Under the pieces are notes generated by a model. The model saw only the letters and a program-made list of their open reading frames with translations, was not told the origin of the DNA and ran no database searches. Below, piece after piece: positions 54,665 to 63,382 of a DNA stretch of 64,000 nt. The stretch covers positions 2,775,001 through 2,839,000 of the forward strand of contig NZ_CP119082.1 of the NCBI RefSeq assembly GCF_029027965.1, written 5' to 3'. Numbering within the stretch: the stretch's first letter is position 1; each line of letters starts with the position of its first letter. Made by a program: the position numbers and the translations under genes. This DNA comes from Paracoccus sp. S3-43 (GTDB taxonomy: Bacteria > Pseudomonadota > Alphaproteobacteria > Rhodobacterales > Rhodobacteraceae).

Positions 54665-55680
54665 CACAGATAATCCACCAGCTTGAGCTGCGACAGCCGT
54701 CCGATCACGGAATAAAGCGTCTGCAACCTGGTTTCGGCATCGTTGAGCGCGGTCGAGGTCGCCAGCGGATCGGCCTCTCGCAGGGTGTTGCGGGCGGTTT
54801 GCAACGTGGCCGTCGCGGCGGACCCTTCCGTCTGGGCCGTGGCGATAACCTGCTGGGCATAGCCGACGCGCGACATCTCGGCGATCAAGGGCGACGAGTT
54901 GTCCAGCAACGACTTGCCTGCGGATTGCAACAGCTTCCGTTCTTCGGCTCCCTTCCCGGCCAAGGCACCGCGATCGACCATCGCCGCCGTCGCCAGGCCC
55001 TTGAGACTGTCGCGGATGGCGGGCGACAAAGCGGTCGTGGTCAGGGTGATCGTCGTGCTTTCGCCGATGGGGGCCAGCTGCCCGCCCGACCCGCCATGAT
55101 AGGCGACATCCGCAAAACCGCCCGCGCCGGGGGGCGCGTCGAACCAATTTGACACCGCCTGCGCCACGTCTGCCGCCGTGGTCAGCCCTGCGACCTCGGC
55201 CGTCAAGGCGGTCAGGATGGCTTCTGCCGAGGCGAGGGGTTGGGTGTCGCTTTGCGTGCCGGAAAACAGAAAGCGTTGCCCGACCGAGCCGTTCAAATGG
55301 CCGATCACCGCCTGCAAGGACGAAGCCGCTTCCGCCGAGCGGGTGGCCACAAGCTCATCCGTCGCGGCCTGGGGTTCCAGGTAAAGGCTTCGCCCCATCC
55401 TGTCGGCCGTCGTCTGGACCGAGGTCAGCGCGTCCTGCATTCCCTTGGTATGGGCAGCGGCCTCGGCCGCGTTGCGCCCGAACTGCGCCAGCGCCGCCAG
55501 CCGCGATTCGATCCCGGCCAGGTTCTGGGTGTTGCCCTGCAGCCTGCTGCCCAGGTCGGCGACTTCGCCGCTGGACAGTTCGGCGGTCAAGGTCGCCATG
55601 GTGGTCTTGATCCGGTTCGTCGCGGCCTGCATGGCGAAGGCGCGGGCCTGATCCCCGATGGATTGCACCGTCATCGTCAT
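54664..55680 (-). CDS. flgL: Flagellar hook-filament junction protein FlgL
   Basis: The 338-residue protein resembles flagellin at both ends: ARAFAMQAATNRIKTTMATLTAELSSGEVADLGSRLQGN at the start and a C-terminal coiled coil with LREADPLATSTALNDAETRLQTLYSVIGRLSQLKLVDYL. The middle SVGQRFLFSGTQSDTQPLAS is a common FlgL block. It sits right after flgK, overlapping it by four bases, which supports FlgL (HAP3) rather than flagellin. Confidence 0.9.
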   Translation of the reverse strand: MTMTVQSIGDQARAFAMQAATNRIKTTMATLTAELSSGEVADLGSRLQGNTQNLAGIESRLAALAQFGRNAAEAAAHTKGMQDALTSVQTTADRMGRSLYLEPQAATDELVATRSAEAASSLQAVIGHLNGSVGQRFLFSGTQSDTQPLASAEAILTALTAEVAGLTTAADVAQAVSNWFDAPPGAGGFADVAYHGGSGGQLAPIGESTTITLTTTALSPAIRDSLKGLATAAMVDRGALAGKGAEERKLLQSAGKSLLDNSSPLIAEMSRVGYAQQVIATAQTEGSAATATLQTARNTLREADPLATSTALNDAETRLQTLYSVIGRLSQLKLVDYL

Positions 55681-57131
55681 ATCCCCAGTATCTGATCCAT
55701 CATGGTCTGGATCGCCTGAATGACCCGCGCATTGGCGGCGTAAGCCTGTTCGTATTGCAGCAGCCGCTGCATTTCGGCGTCGCTATCCACACCGTCCGCG
55801 GCCAGCCGCGACCAGATCGTATCGGCCTGCCCGTTGCGGATTGCGGCGTCGGATTGGGCATTGACCCGCGCGGTCGAAACCTGCGATTCCACCGTGCCCA
55901 GGCGGTCGGCCAACGAGGCCTTACCGCTGAACCCGGTGCCCGCCAAGGCTGCGGTCGCCTGGTTCAGGGCGTCCGACATCGCGACCAGCAGGCTGGCGTC
56001 GCCGACGGCACCTTCTGCACCGGCCGCCAGCCCGGACCGCAGACGCCAGGCATCGCCGCCCTTGGAGTCCACGACGGCGGCGCTCACACTGATCCGCCCG
56101 GCCAGCCCTGTCTTGTCCGCAAGACGGGCGCGGGCGCCATCGTCGGTGAACAATCCGGCCGAGGTGGCGGTCAGCGTGCCGTCGACGGCAGGATCGGCCA
56201 GGCGTTCGTGAAGATCATAGGCAAGATCGTCCAGCGAATCCTGGACGGCTGGGGCCAACTCGTCGCGGATCGCGAAATTCGCGGCCAGCGACCCGCCCGC
56301 GTAAAGCCGCATCTGGGCCTGCGTCAGTTCGGCCCCGTTCTGCGTCAGAAGCGCCAGCCCGGATCCGACCGTCTGGCCAGCCGTCACCTGACCTGCCGCG
56401 TCGAAGGCGAATGCGGTCGGCATGGTCCCGTCCAGAAGCACAGCGCCTCCGGTCGTGAACAGGGCCACGGCACCGGCGGCGCGCGTCACCTCTTGCATGG
56501 GGACGATCTTGGAAATTTCGCTGATGATCCCCTGCCGCTGGTCGATCAGCGAGGAGGGGTCCGAACCGTCGGCTTCCATCACCGTGATCCGGCGATTGAG
56601 ATGCGCGACCTCGGCCAAGGACTTGTTCAGCGCGGTGATATCGGCGGCAATCGCCTGATCCGCCGCGCTGCGGGCGGCCTGAACCTGGTTCGAGGCCGCA
56701 TTCAGCCGCGAGGCCAGGGCCTGCGCCTTGTCCACGGCCTGTGTCAGGCGGATTTCGTCGCCGGGGCGGCTGGCGGCCGATGACAGCGCGGTCTGGAAAT
56801 CAGTCAGCGCCGCGCCCAGGCTGCCGGCCTTGCCGGCGATGCCGATCTGATCCTCGATTGTCGTGGCGAAAGCCAGCCGGGTGGAGGCCTCGGCCCGCGC
56901 GGCCTCGGCAAGGCGGGATTCGGACAGCACGCTGGCATTCACGGCGCGGGTGACGCCATCGACGCGCACGCCCCCGGCATTGCCGCCCGCGGTCTGGGCG
57001 CTGACCGCCAGTTCCCGCCGGGCATAGCCGGGGGTCGCGGCATTGGCCAGGTTCGCCGCGACGGTTTCGGTGCCCCGCGCCGTGGCCGTCAAGCCCGACA
57101 CGGCATTTCCAAGGGCGCGCGCGATGCTCAT
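55677..57131 (-). CDS. flgK: Flagellar hook-associated protein FlgK
   Basis: The 484-residue protein is the first hook-filament junction subunit (HAP1). It opens ALGNAVSGLTATARGTETVAANLANAATPGYARRELAVSAQ, contains LNRRITVMEADGSDPSSLIDQRQGIISEISKI near 195, and closes with DSDAEMQRLLQYEQAYAANARVIQAIQTMMDQILGI, the classic FlgK tail. Length is a little short for the family but complete. It lies between flgE and flgL. Confidence 0.95.
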   Translation of the reverse strand: MSIARALGNAVSGLTATARGTETVAANLANAATPGYARRELAVSAQTAGGNAGGVRVDGVTRAVNASVLSESRLAEAARAEASTRLAFATTIEDQIGIAGKAGSLGAALTDFQTALSSAASRPGDEIRLTQAVDKAQALASRLNAASNQVQAARSAADQAIAADITALNKSLAEVAHLNRRITVMEADGSDPSSLIDQRQGIISEISKIVPMQEVTRAAGAVALFTTGGAVLLDGTMPTAFAFDAAGQVTAGQTVGSGLALLTQNGAELTQAQMRLYAGGSLAANFAIRDELAPAVQDSLDDLAYDLHERLADPAVDGTLTATSAGLFTDDGARARLADKTGLAGRISVSAAVVDSKGGDAWRLRSGLAAGAEGAVGDASLLVAMSDALNQATAALAGTGFSGKASLADRLGTVESQVSTARVNAQSDAAIRNGQADTIWSRLAADGVDSDAEMQRLLQYEQAYAANARVIQAIQTMMDQILGI

Positions 57132-57144
57132 TCCAACTTACCCC

Positions 57145-58461
57145 TCAGCGTTTGATGTTGGTGGTTTCTTGCAGCATCTCGTCGACGGTCTGGATGATCT
57201 TGGCGTTCGACGAATAGGCGCGCTGCGTCATGATCAGATGGGTCAGTTCCTCGGCCACGTCGGTGGTCGATTCCTCCAGGGCATAGCCCTGAACGGAACC
57301 CGTCGGACCGTCGCCCGCGTCCCACAGGAAGAAGCTGCCCGAGGTTGGCGAGATCTTGAAAGCCTGCGAATCGACCGAGATCAGACCGTTCGGATTGGGC
57401 ACGTCCACCAGCGGAATCTGATACAGCGTCTTGACGAAGCCGGTGTCATAGCTGGCCTTCAGGAACCCGTCCGCATCCACCTCGACCGTGGTCAGGTTGC
57501 CGACCGGAGAGCCGTTCTTGGTGACGTTGGTGGGCGAGAAATTGGCCGAAAGCTGGCGCATTCCCGTCGTCCCGCCCGGCGTGCCGATGACCAGATCCAT
57601 GGACCCGCCCGCCACGGCCAGACCGATCGCCCCCGTTACCGGGTCATAGGCCCCGCCGCTGAGCGTGGTCACACTGGCGATGCTGCCGCCATTCGCCTGG
57701 CTTTCATCGAAGACGATCCGATACGACCCGACCAGGTTGGTCGCCGGATTCGACGCCGAATCGCGCACCTCCATCACCCAGGTGCTTGACATGCCTGTCG
57801 CGTCCGAGGCGTCGGGAGCGAAGGTGATGTTCAAGGCCTCGGACGTGCCCAGGTTGCCGAAATATTCCACCCTGAAAGGGATCGACGCGCCTGACGCCGT
57901 GGGCAACGTTTCCGTCGCGGGCAGGTTGACGCCAAGGGATATCTGGGTCGTCGGATCGCCGGCGGTCTGGTTGGCGCTGATCTGGACGGGCACCAGCCCG
58001 GTCATGGTATCGCGCGACATCACCGGGATGCTGCCATCCGCCTGGGCGGGCCAGCCCATCAGGACCAGGCCCGATTCCGTGCGCAGGATACCCTCGGCAT
58101 CGGTGCGGAACGAGCCGGTCCGGGTCATCATGAAGGGCAGGTCGGTAAAGCCGTTGTCCAGATCCACCGCCGATGTCACCGGCAGCATTCCGCGCCCGGA
58201 CACCGCGATATCCAGCGGGTGAGAGGTCGTCGACAGCGCCCCGTCATCCTCGATCAGGCGTTGCGTCGTGGCCGTGACGCCCCCCGCCGAATACAGCCCG
58301 GCGATGCGATGCTGGTTCAGCACGAAGGAATTGAAGTCCGTTTCCATCCGTTTGTAGCCGTAGGTGCCCGAGTTCGCGATATTGTCGGAAATCGTGGCAA
58401 GACGGGTGGAGTTTGCCGCCAGCCCGGAAACACCGGCACTCATCGCGGAAGACATTGACAT
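57145..58461 (-). CDS. flgE: Flagellar hook protein FlgE
   Basis: The 438-residue hook subunit opens SAMSAGVSGLAANSTRLATISDNIANSGTYGYKRMETDFNSFV, has the D1/D2 region with MTRTGSFRTDAEGILRTESGLVLMGWPAQADG, and ends GSVQGYALEESTTDVAEELTHLIMTQRAYSSNAKIIQTVDEMLQETTNIKR. All are FlgE hallmarks. It lies 13 bp before flgK in the same direction; 68 bp separate it from motB. Confidence 0.96.
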   Translation of the reverse strand: MSMSSAMSAGVSGLAANSTRLATISDNIANSGTYGYKRMETDFNSFVLNQHRIAGLYSAGGVTATTQRLIEDDGALSTTSHPLDIAVSGRGMLPVTSAVDLDNGFTDLPFMMTRTGSFRTDAEGILRTESGLVLMGWPAQADGSIPVMSRDTMTGLVPVQISANQTAGDPTTQISLGVNLPATETLPTASGASIPFRVEYFGNLGTSEALNITFAPDASDATGMSSTWVMEVRDSASNPATNLVGSYRIVFDESQANGGSIASVTTLSGGAYDPVTGAIGLAVAGGSMDLVIGTPGGTTGMRQLSANFSPTNVTKNGSPVGNLTTVEVDADGFLKASYDTGFVKTLYQIPLVDVPNPNGLISVDSQAFKISPTSGSFFLWDAGDGPTGSVQGYALEESTTDVAEELTHLIMTQRAYSSNAKIIQTVDEMLQETTNIKR

Positions 58462-58529
58462 GGCATCACCTTTTTCAGTTCGCCTTGATCATCCAACGCA
58501 GGGCTTAAGATTCGCCTAATCGCGCCGGC

Positions 58530-59273
58530 CTATCTCAGTAAAATCACTTCGATCCGGTTGTTGGCCGGATCCATCGGGTTTCCGGTCTTGCTCTTGCGGT
58601 CGGCATATCCCGTAACCCGCTGGATTCGCTTGGCGTCCAGGCTGGATCCCTCCAGCAGGTTGCGGACCGCATGGGCGCGGGCATCCGACAGCGACCAGAC
58701 CGGAGAGTTCACCAACATTTCGGGATAGGCCCGGACATGGCCGGAAACGGCGATCTGGTTGCGGGTCTTGGCAATGACGCGGGCGATGATTCGCGTCAGT
58801 TCGGACAGGACCGGCTGCGGCTGGGCGCTGTCTTCCACGAACAGCGCCTGGTCGGTCAGATCGCCCAGTTCGATGACCAGCCCCTCATCGGTCATGCGGG
58901 TGACGACGTGGCGCAAGAGATTGGTCAGTTGCTGCGATTCGCCGCCGGTGGCGCGAAGCTGGCGGCCGATCTCCTCGGCCACCTGATCCAGGGTCGCGTC
59001 CGAGGCATCCTTGCCCAGCTGTTCCACCCCCTCGCCCGAGGCGCCGGGCGTCCGCACGATGGTGGGGTTGAAATACTCGGCCAGGCCCACGCGCTGCTGT
59101 TCCGTGGTGGCGTTCAGAAGCCACATCAGCAGAAAGAACGCCATCATGGCGGTCACGAAATCCGCATAGGCGACCTTCCAGGCGCCGCCATGGTGGCCGC
59201 CTTCGTCCGAAGCGGTCACCCGCTTGATCATGATCGTGGGGCCCGCCGCCCCCTTCTGCCGTGCCATCGCCAT
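58530..59273 (-). CDS. motB: Flagellar stator protein MotB
   Basis: The 247-residue protein has one membrane helix with the proton-carrying Asp at residue 38 (WKVAYADFVTAMMAFFLLMWLLNAT), a plug and linker region, and a C-terminal OmpA/MotB domain (VSGHVRAYPEMLVNSPVWSLSDARAHAVRNLLEG... RVTGYADRKSKTGNPMDPANNRIEVILL) that holds peptidoglycan. MotA, nearly always the gene just upstream, is missing: the upstream neighbour is an aldehyde dehydrogenase gene. So MotA must be encoded elsewhere. Confidence 0.94.
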   Translation of the reverse strand: MAMARQKGAAGPTIMIKRVTASDEGGHHGGAWKVAYADFVTAMMAFFLLMWLLNATTEQQRVGLAEYFNPTIVRTPGASGEGVEQLGKDASDATLDQVAEEIGRQLRATGGESQQLTNLLRHVVTRMTDEGLVIELGDLTDQALFVEDSAQPQPVLSELTRIIARVIAKTRNQIAVSGHVRAYPEMLVNSPVWSLSDARAHAVRNLLEGSSLDAKRIQRVTGYADRKSKTGNPMDPANNRIEVILLR

Positions 59274-59371
59274 CCCGCCGTCGCTGTTCAGGCGGAATGT
59301 CGCGGCAAGTCAGCCGTGAAACAAGCCGACCCCTCAAATGCTAGGCATTATCCCCGGACGGGACGGCCGGC

Positions 59372-60820
59372 TCAGTCGGTGTGCCAGCCGCTGATGGCCT
59401 TGGAATCCATGAATTCCTCCAGCCCCATGACGCCGCCTTCGCGGGCGCGGCCCGACATCTTGACGCCGCCGAAGGGCGATCCCGCGCCGCGCGACTGGCC
59501 GTTCATCTCGACCATCCCCGACTGCAGGCGGCGCGCCACGCGGTTGCGGCGCGCGCCGTCCTGGGACTGGACATAGTTGGTCAGCCCATAGGGCGTGTCG
59601 TTGGCGATCTCGATGGCCTGTTCCTCGCTGTCGAAGGGGATGATCGACAGGACCGGGCCGAAGATTTCCTGCTGGGCGATGGTCATGTCGTTGCCGACAT
59701 CGGCAAAGACGGTCGGGCGGACGAAATAGCCGCGGTTCACGCCGTCGGGCAGGCCGGTGCCGCCGGCGACAAGGCGCGCGCCCTCGTCGATGCCCTTCTG
59801 GATCAGATCCTGGATCCGGTCCCATTGCGGCTTGCTGACCACGGGGCCGATATGCTTGCCCGGCTGGTGCGCGCTGGCCACCTGGGTTTCCTGGGCAACC
59901 CTGGCCGCCGTCTCGACCGCCTGGTCATAGATCGAGCGTTCGACCAGCATCCGGGTCGGCGCGTTGCAGGACTGGCCGCTGTTATAGAAGCAATGCCGCG
60001 CGCCGCGCACCACGGCCTTGTCGTCGGCATCCGCGAAGACGATGTTGGCCCCCTTGCCGCCCAGTTCCAGCACGACCTTCTTCAGCGTATCCGCCGCCGC
60101 CTTGGTGATCGCGATCCCGGCGCGGGTCGAGCCGGTGAAGCTGATCATGTCCACATCCTTGTGGGTCGAAAGCTGCGTGCCGACCCCCGGCCCGTCGCCG
60201 TTCACCAGGTTGAAGACGCCCTTGGGCAGGCCCGCCTCGTCCACGATCTCGGCAAAGAGCAGCGACGACAGGGGCGCGATCTCGGACGGTTTCAGCACGC
60301 AGGTATCGCCCGCCAGGATCGCCGGGATGACCTTCAGCGTGACCTGGTTCATGGGCCAGTTCCAGGGCGTGATCAGGCCCACGACGCCCACAGGCTCCCA
60401 TGCGACCATCGAGGTCGGGGCATGATCCCCCAGCGGACGGATGAAGTCGAATTCCTTGAAGGCACTGATGAAATTCTGGATATGCCAGGTGCCCGCGGCG
60501 GTCTGGTCGCCCAGCGCCATGTCCTGCGGCGCGCCCATTTCGTGACTGATCGCCCAGGCCATGTCCGGCGCCCGGCGGTTGTAGATCTCCAGGATCCGTT
60601 CGACATGGCGCAGCCGTTCGGCGGGATCCGTGCGCGACCAGTCGGCGAAGGCCGCCTTGGCGGCGGCGACCGCGCGGTCGGTATCGGCCTGGTCGCCCAG
60701 GCTGATGACCACCACCGCCTCTTCAGTCGAAGGGTCGATCACGTCAAGGTCGCTGGCGCGGGCGGGATCGACCCAGGCCCCGTCGATATAGAACTTGCGC
60801 TTGTCCAGAAGCCCGGTCAT
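59372..60820 (-). CDS. Aldehyde dehydrogenase family protein
   Basis: The 482-residue NAD(P)-dependent enzyme has the general ALDH motifs: VGVVGLITPWNWPMNQVTLKVIPAILAGDTCVLKPSE near 150, FTGSTRAGIAITKAAADTLKKVVLELGGKGANIV with the catalytic Glu near 258, and the nucleophile Cys in CFYNSGQSCNAPTRMLVERSIYD near 290. QEIFGPVLSIIPF and GAGSPFGGVKMSGRAREGG are also family blocks. The SCNAPTR context is that of a DhaS/betaine-aldehyde-like group, but the substrate is not clear. The start is ATG 60820 behind GGGAAGGGA. Confidence 0.93.
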   Translation of the reverse strand: MTGLLDKRKFYIDGAWVDPARASDLDVIDPSTEEAVVVISLGDQADTDRAVAAAKAAFADWSRTDPAERLRHVERILEIYNRRAPDMAWAISHEMGAPQDMALGDQTAAGTWHIQNFISAFKEFDFIRPLGDHAPTSMVAWEPVGVVGLITPWNWPMNQVTLKVIPAILAGDTCVLKPSEIAPLSSLLFAEIVDEAGLPKGVFNLVNGDGPGVGTQLSTHKDVDMISFTGSTRAGIAITKAAADTLKKVVLELGGKGANIVFADADDKAVVRGARHCFYNSGQSCNAPTRMLVERSIYDQAVETAARVAQETQVASAHQPGKHIGPVVSKPQWDRIQDLIQKGIDEGARLVAGGTGLPDGVNRGYFVRPTVFADVGNDMTIAQQEIFGPVLSIIPFDSEEQAIEIANDTPYGLTNYVQSQDGARRNRVARRLQSGMVEMNGQSRGAGSPFGGVKMSGRAREGGVMGLEEFMDSKAISGWHTD

Positions 60821-60884
60821 GGCGATCCCTTCCCCGTTCGGATTTCCCGCACAAGGTGAAGCGGCGGGCGGCCCTGTGCAAGCC

Positions 60885-60914
60885 TTGTAAATCTCGACAA
60901 AGAACGTCGATAAA
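60885..60914 (+). promoter_or_regulatory. Candidate promoter for the peroxiredoxin gene
   Basis: TTGTAA and GATAAA are spaced 18 bp apart, 62 bp before the ATG, in a locally A/T-rich part of the gap between the divergent dehydrogenase and peroxiredoxin genes. Each box matches four of six consensus bases. Confidence 0.3.
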
Positions 60915-60976
60915 TCACTGGCATTCCGGTTCGTTTTCCCTATTCTGCCGGGGTCACCCCACTCGAAAGGCCCCTC

Positions 60977-61633
60977 ATGTCCCTGCGCATCAACGACATC
61001 GCCCCCGATTTCACCGCCTCCTCGACCGAGGGCGAGATCCGCTTTCACGACTGGCTGGACGGAAGCTATGCGATCCTCTTCAGCCATCCGCGCGACTTCA
61101 CGCCGGTCTGCACGACCGAATTCGGCGCCGTGGCCCGGCTGGTTCCAGAATTCGAGAAGCGCGACACCAAGGTTCTGGGCGTCTCGGTCGATTCGGTCGA
61201 GGATCACGGCAAATGGAAGCGCGACATCGAACAGGTCGCGGGCGTCCCGGCGAATTTCGCGATCATCGACGACCGCGACCTGACCGTCGCCAAGGCCTAT
61301 GACATGCTTCCGGCCGAGTATTACCTGCCGGACGAAGGCCGAACCCCCGCCCATTCGGCCACCGTGCGCAGCGTGTTCATCATCGGCCCCGACAAGAAAA
61401 TCCGCCTGACGCTGACCTATCCGATGTCCATCGGCCGCAACTTCGCCGAGATCCTGCGCGCTCTGGACGCGGTGCGCAAGACCGACGGCGTGCCCATCGC
61501 GACCCCCGCCGACTGGCAGCCCGGCCAGGACGTGATCGTGGCGCTGTCGCTGGACGACAAGGCGGCCGAGGAAAAATACGGCCCGCTGGACATCAAGCTG
61601 CCCTATCTGCGCTTTGCCAGGGATCCGGCGTAA
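60977..61633 (+). CDS. 1-Cys peroxiredoxin (Prx6 type)
   Basis: The 218-residue enzyme reduces peroxides. The peroxidatic Cys is in LFSHPRDFTPVCTTEFG near residue 46 (PxxxTxxC). The long C-terminal part with HSATVRSVFIIGPDKKIRLTLTYPMSIGRNFAEILRALDAV is Prx6-specific, and no resolving Cys is seen, so it is the 1-Cys form. Length matches. A hairpin follows the stop at 61642-61667. Confidence 0.95.
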   Translation: MSLRINDIAPDFTASSTEGEIRFHDWLDGSYAILFSHPRDFTPVCTTEFGAVARLVPEFEKRDTKVLGVSVDSVEDHGKWKRDIEQVAGVPANFAIIDDRDLTVAKAYDMLPAEYYLPDEGRTPAHSATVRSVFIIGPDKKIRLTLTYPMSIGRNFAEILRALDAVRKTDGVPIATPADWQPGQDVIVALSLDDKAAEEKYGPLDIKLPYLRFARDPA

Positions 61634-61641
61634 GGCCCCTC

Positions 61642-61667
61642 TCGGCCGCGCCTGGGGGTGCGGCCGA
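61642..61667. terminator. Hairpin between convergent peroxiredoxin and glycosyltransferase-like genes
   Basis: An 8-bp perfect stem (TCGGCCGC and GCGGCCGA) has a 10-nt loop. It lies in the 52-bp gap between convergent stops. No T-run is present on either strand, so function is tentative. Confidence 0.45.
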
Positions 61668-61685
61668 TCCTCAGGCCGACTGCCC

Positions 61686-62468
61686 TCAGGGGTTTTCCCA
61701 GGCCCGGCGCAGCCAGTCGATCTTGCCGATCCGGCGATAGACCTTGTGCCCCCGGCCGGCAAAGACCTCCTCCATCTTCGGCGCCCCGGCAAACAGCACG
61801 ATCCTTGCGCCCTGGGGCAGGCTTGGATCGCGCAGATAGCTGGCGACATTCCGGGGCACGCAGTCATTCTTGAAACTGACGCACCAGCCGCGCGGCCAAT
61901 AGGTCAGCTTGCCCTGCCGATCCAGCAGGTCGCTGACCATCTGCTGTTCATGCTCATAACGGGCCGAGGCGTCGGCGGGGTCGGCAAGATAGCGGTCCAG
62001 CACTTCGGGATGCGCGCCGATGGTAAAGCGGAAGACCGAGGTATTGCCGACCCGATGCAGGAAGCGGTCGCGGGCGGGCCGGAGGCGGCGCAGGGGTTTC
62101 GGACGGAACAGATCGTCATCGCGGATGATCGGCACCTCGCCCGGATAATCGAAGAACGGCGCCAGATCGCCGACGACCACCAAGTCCAGATCCAGAAACA
62201 GCGCCGTCCCCGAAAGCCCCCCCAGATCGCGGCGAAACAGCGCCAGCTTGCGCCACCGCGTATCGGAACTGCCCTCGGGCAGCCCCAGTTCGGGCAGCGG
62301 CAGGGCCTCGATCCCCGGTGCCAGCCCCTCGGCATCATCGGTGAAGCAGATGAAGCGATACGGCCGGTCCAGGTGGCGGCGCACCTGCGCGGCCAGCCGG
62401 TTGACATCCGCCGCACTGTAGAGCGTGCCCCATTTCATTGTCAGGATCAGCAGGGACTCACCATTCAT
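61686..62468 (-). CDS. Glycosyltransferase-like protein (GT-A fold)
   Basis: The 260-residue protein looks like a GT8/GT32-type glycosyltransferase: LLILTMKWGTLYSAADVNRLAAQVRRHLDRPYRFICFTDD at the start and the acid motif TALFLDLDLVVVGDLAPFFDY near residue 92, where DLDLVV stands for DxD. Later GNTSVFRFTIGAHPEVLDRY and YWPRGWCVSFKNDC fit the same fold. The donor and acceptor are unknown. It follows the 249-residue unknown gene by 81 bp on the same strand. Confidence 0.8.
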   Translation of the reverse strand: MNGESLLILTMKWGTLYSAADVNRLAAQVRRHLDRPYRFICFTDDAEGLAPGIEALPLPELGLPEGSSDTRWRKLALFRRDLGGLSGTALFLDLDLVVVGDLAPFFDYPGEVPIIRDDDLFRPKPLRRLRPARDRFLHRVGNTSVFRFTIGAHPEVLDRYLADPADASARYEHEQQMVSDLLDRQGKLTYWPRGWCVSFKNDCVPRNVASYLRDPSLPQGARIVLFAGAPKMEEVFAGRGHKVYRRIGKIDWLRRAWENP

Positions 62469-62549
62469 GTCCAGCTCTCGTGGTTGGGAGGCAGCTTGCG
62501 CCAGGCCGGATCGGTCTGGCAAGAAGGACGTGACGACCAGCCGACGGGT

Positions 62550-63299
62550 TCAGGTTTCGCCGCTGTCCCACCAGCCGGTGCGATCGCGATGGTGCAGCGC
62601 GCGCAGCCGGGCGAAGGTCGTGTCATGGATCTGCATCCGGTCATAGATCGTCTTGAAGATCATCCCCGCGGGACCGGTGGCGAAATAAGGCTCCAGCCGC
62701 CAATACAGGTTGCGAAGCATGTCATCGCTGCCCGCCTTGAACACGGCCAGCCCGTCGAACAGCGGGACCATGCCCGCCTGAAGCCCCTCGATCCGTTCGG
62801 GCAGCGGGGCCAGCGTCTCGGCGCCGTGGATATAGCGGTCGGATTCGCCGATCTTGACCATATTGCCCAGAAGCGTGGCCATCATCGCCACCGCCCGCGC
62901 CTGCGGATCGGCGGCATGGTCGGCCAGCGTATCCGCGGCCGAGATCAGCCAGCGCAGATTCAAGCGTCGGCACAGGAACCCTGCCTCCTGCGCCCAAAGC
63001 GCTTCGAACCGCGCGATGTTTTCGGCCAGCCGCACCTCGCGGCGAATCAGGACAATCAGCGAGGCATGGTGGAAAAGCAGTTCCGCCTGCCCCGAGAACT
63101 CTCTCCGCAGATTCGCCAGATGCTGGTCGAGCGATTTTTCCGACCCGTGGGTCTGCACAGGCGTGCCCGCCTCGATGATCCGGTCCCGCATTGCGGCCAG
63201 ATCGGGATCGGCGACGATATGGCGCCGGGCGCCCCAGCGTTTGCGGTGCTGGTTCAACGAGAAGAACCGCTCGATCCTGGATTTCCTGCGCCTGACCAT
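62550..63299 (-). CDS. Protein of unknown function (249 aa) next to a glycosyltransferase gene
   Basis: I do not recognise a family. The soluble, Arg- and Leu-rich protein opens MVRRRKSRIERFFSLNQHRKRWGARRHIVADPDLAAMRDRIIEAG and contains long helices (AELLFHHASLIVLIRREVRLAENIARFEALWAQEAGFL). No signal peptide or membrane segment is evident. The ATG at 63299 was chosen over a TTG at 63335, which would sit inside the pnp terminator. Its only clue is the glycosyltransferase-like gene that follows in the same direction, so a linked glycan role is possible but unproven. Confidence 0.75.
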   Translation of the reverse strand: MVRRRKSRIERFFSLNQHRKRWGARRHIVADPDLAAMRDRIIEAGTPVQTHGSEKSLDQHLANLRREFSGQAELLFHHASLIVLIRREVRLAENIARFEALWAQEAGFLCRRLNLRWLISAADTLADHAADPQARAVAMMATLLGNMVKIGESDRYIHGAETLAPLPERIEGLQAGMVPLFDGLAVFKAGSDDMLRNLYWRLEPYFATGPAGMIFKTIYDRMQIHDTTFARLRALHHRDRTGWWDSGET

Positions 63300-63333
63300 C
63301 CGCCTGTGGCCCTTGCCGAACTGGAATGCCGTC

Positions 63334-63360
63334 AAAAGAAGAACCCGGACAAGGCCGGGT
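63334..63360 (-). terminator. Intrinsic terminator of pnp
   Basis: On the minus strand a 6-bp stem ACCCGG/CCGGGT with loop CCTTGT is followed by TCTTCTTTT. It begins 23 bp after the pnp stop, a standard rho-independent layout. Confidence 0.75.
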
Positions 63361-63382
63361 GCTTCACGATCTTGCGGAAGGA

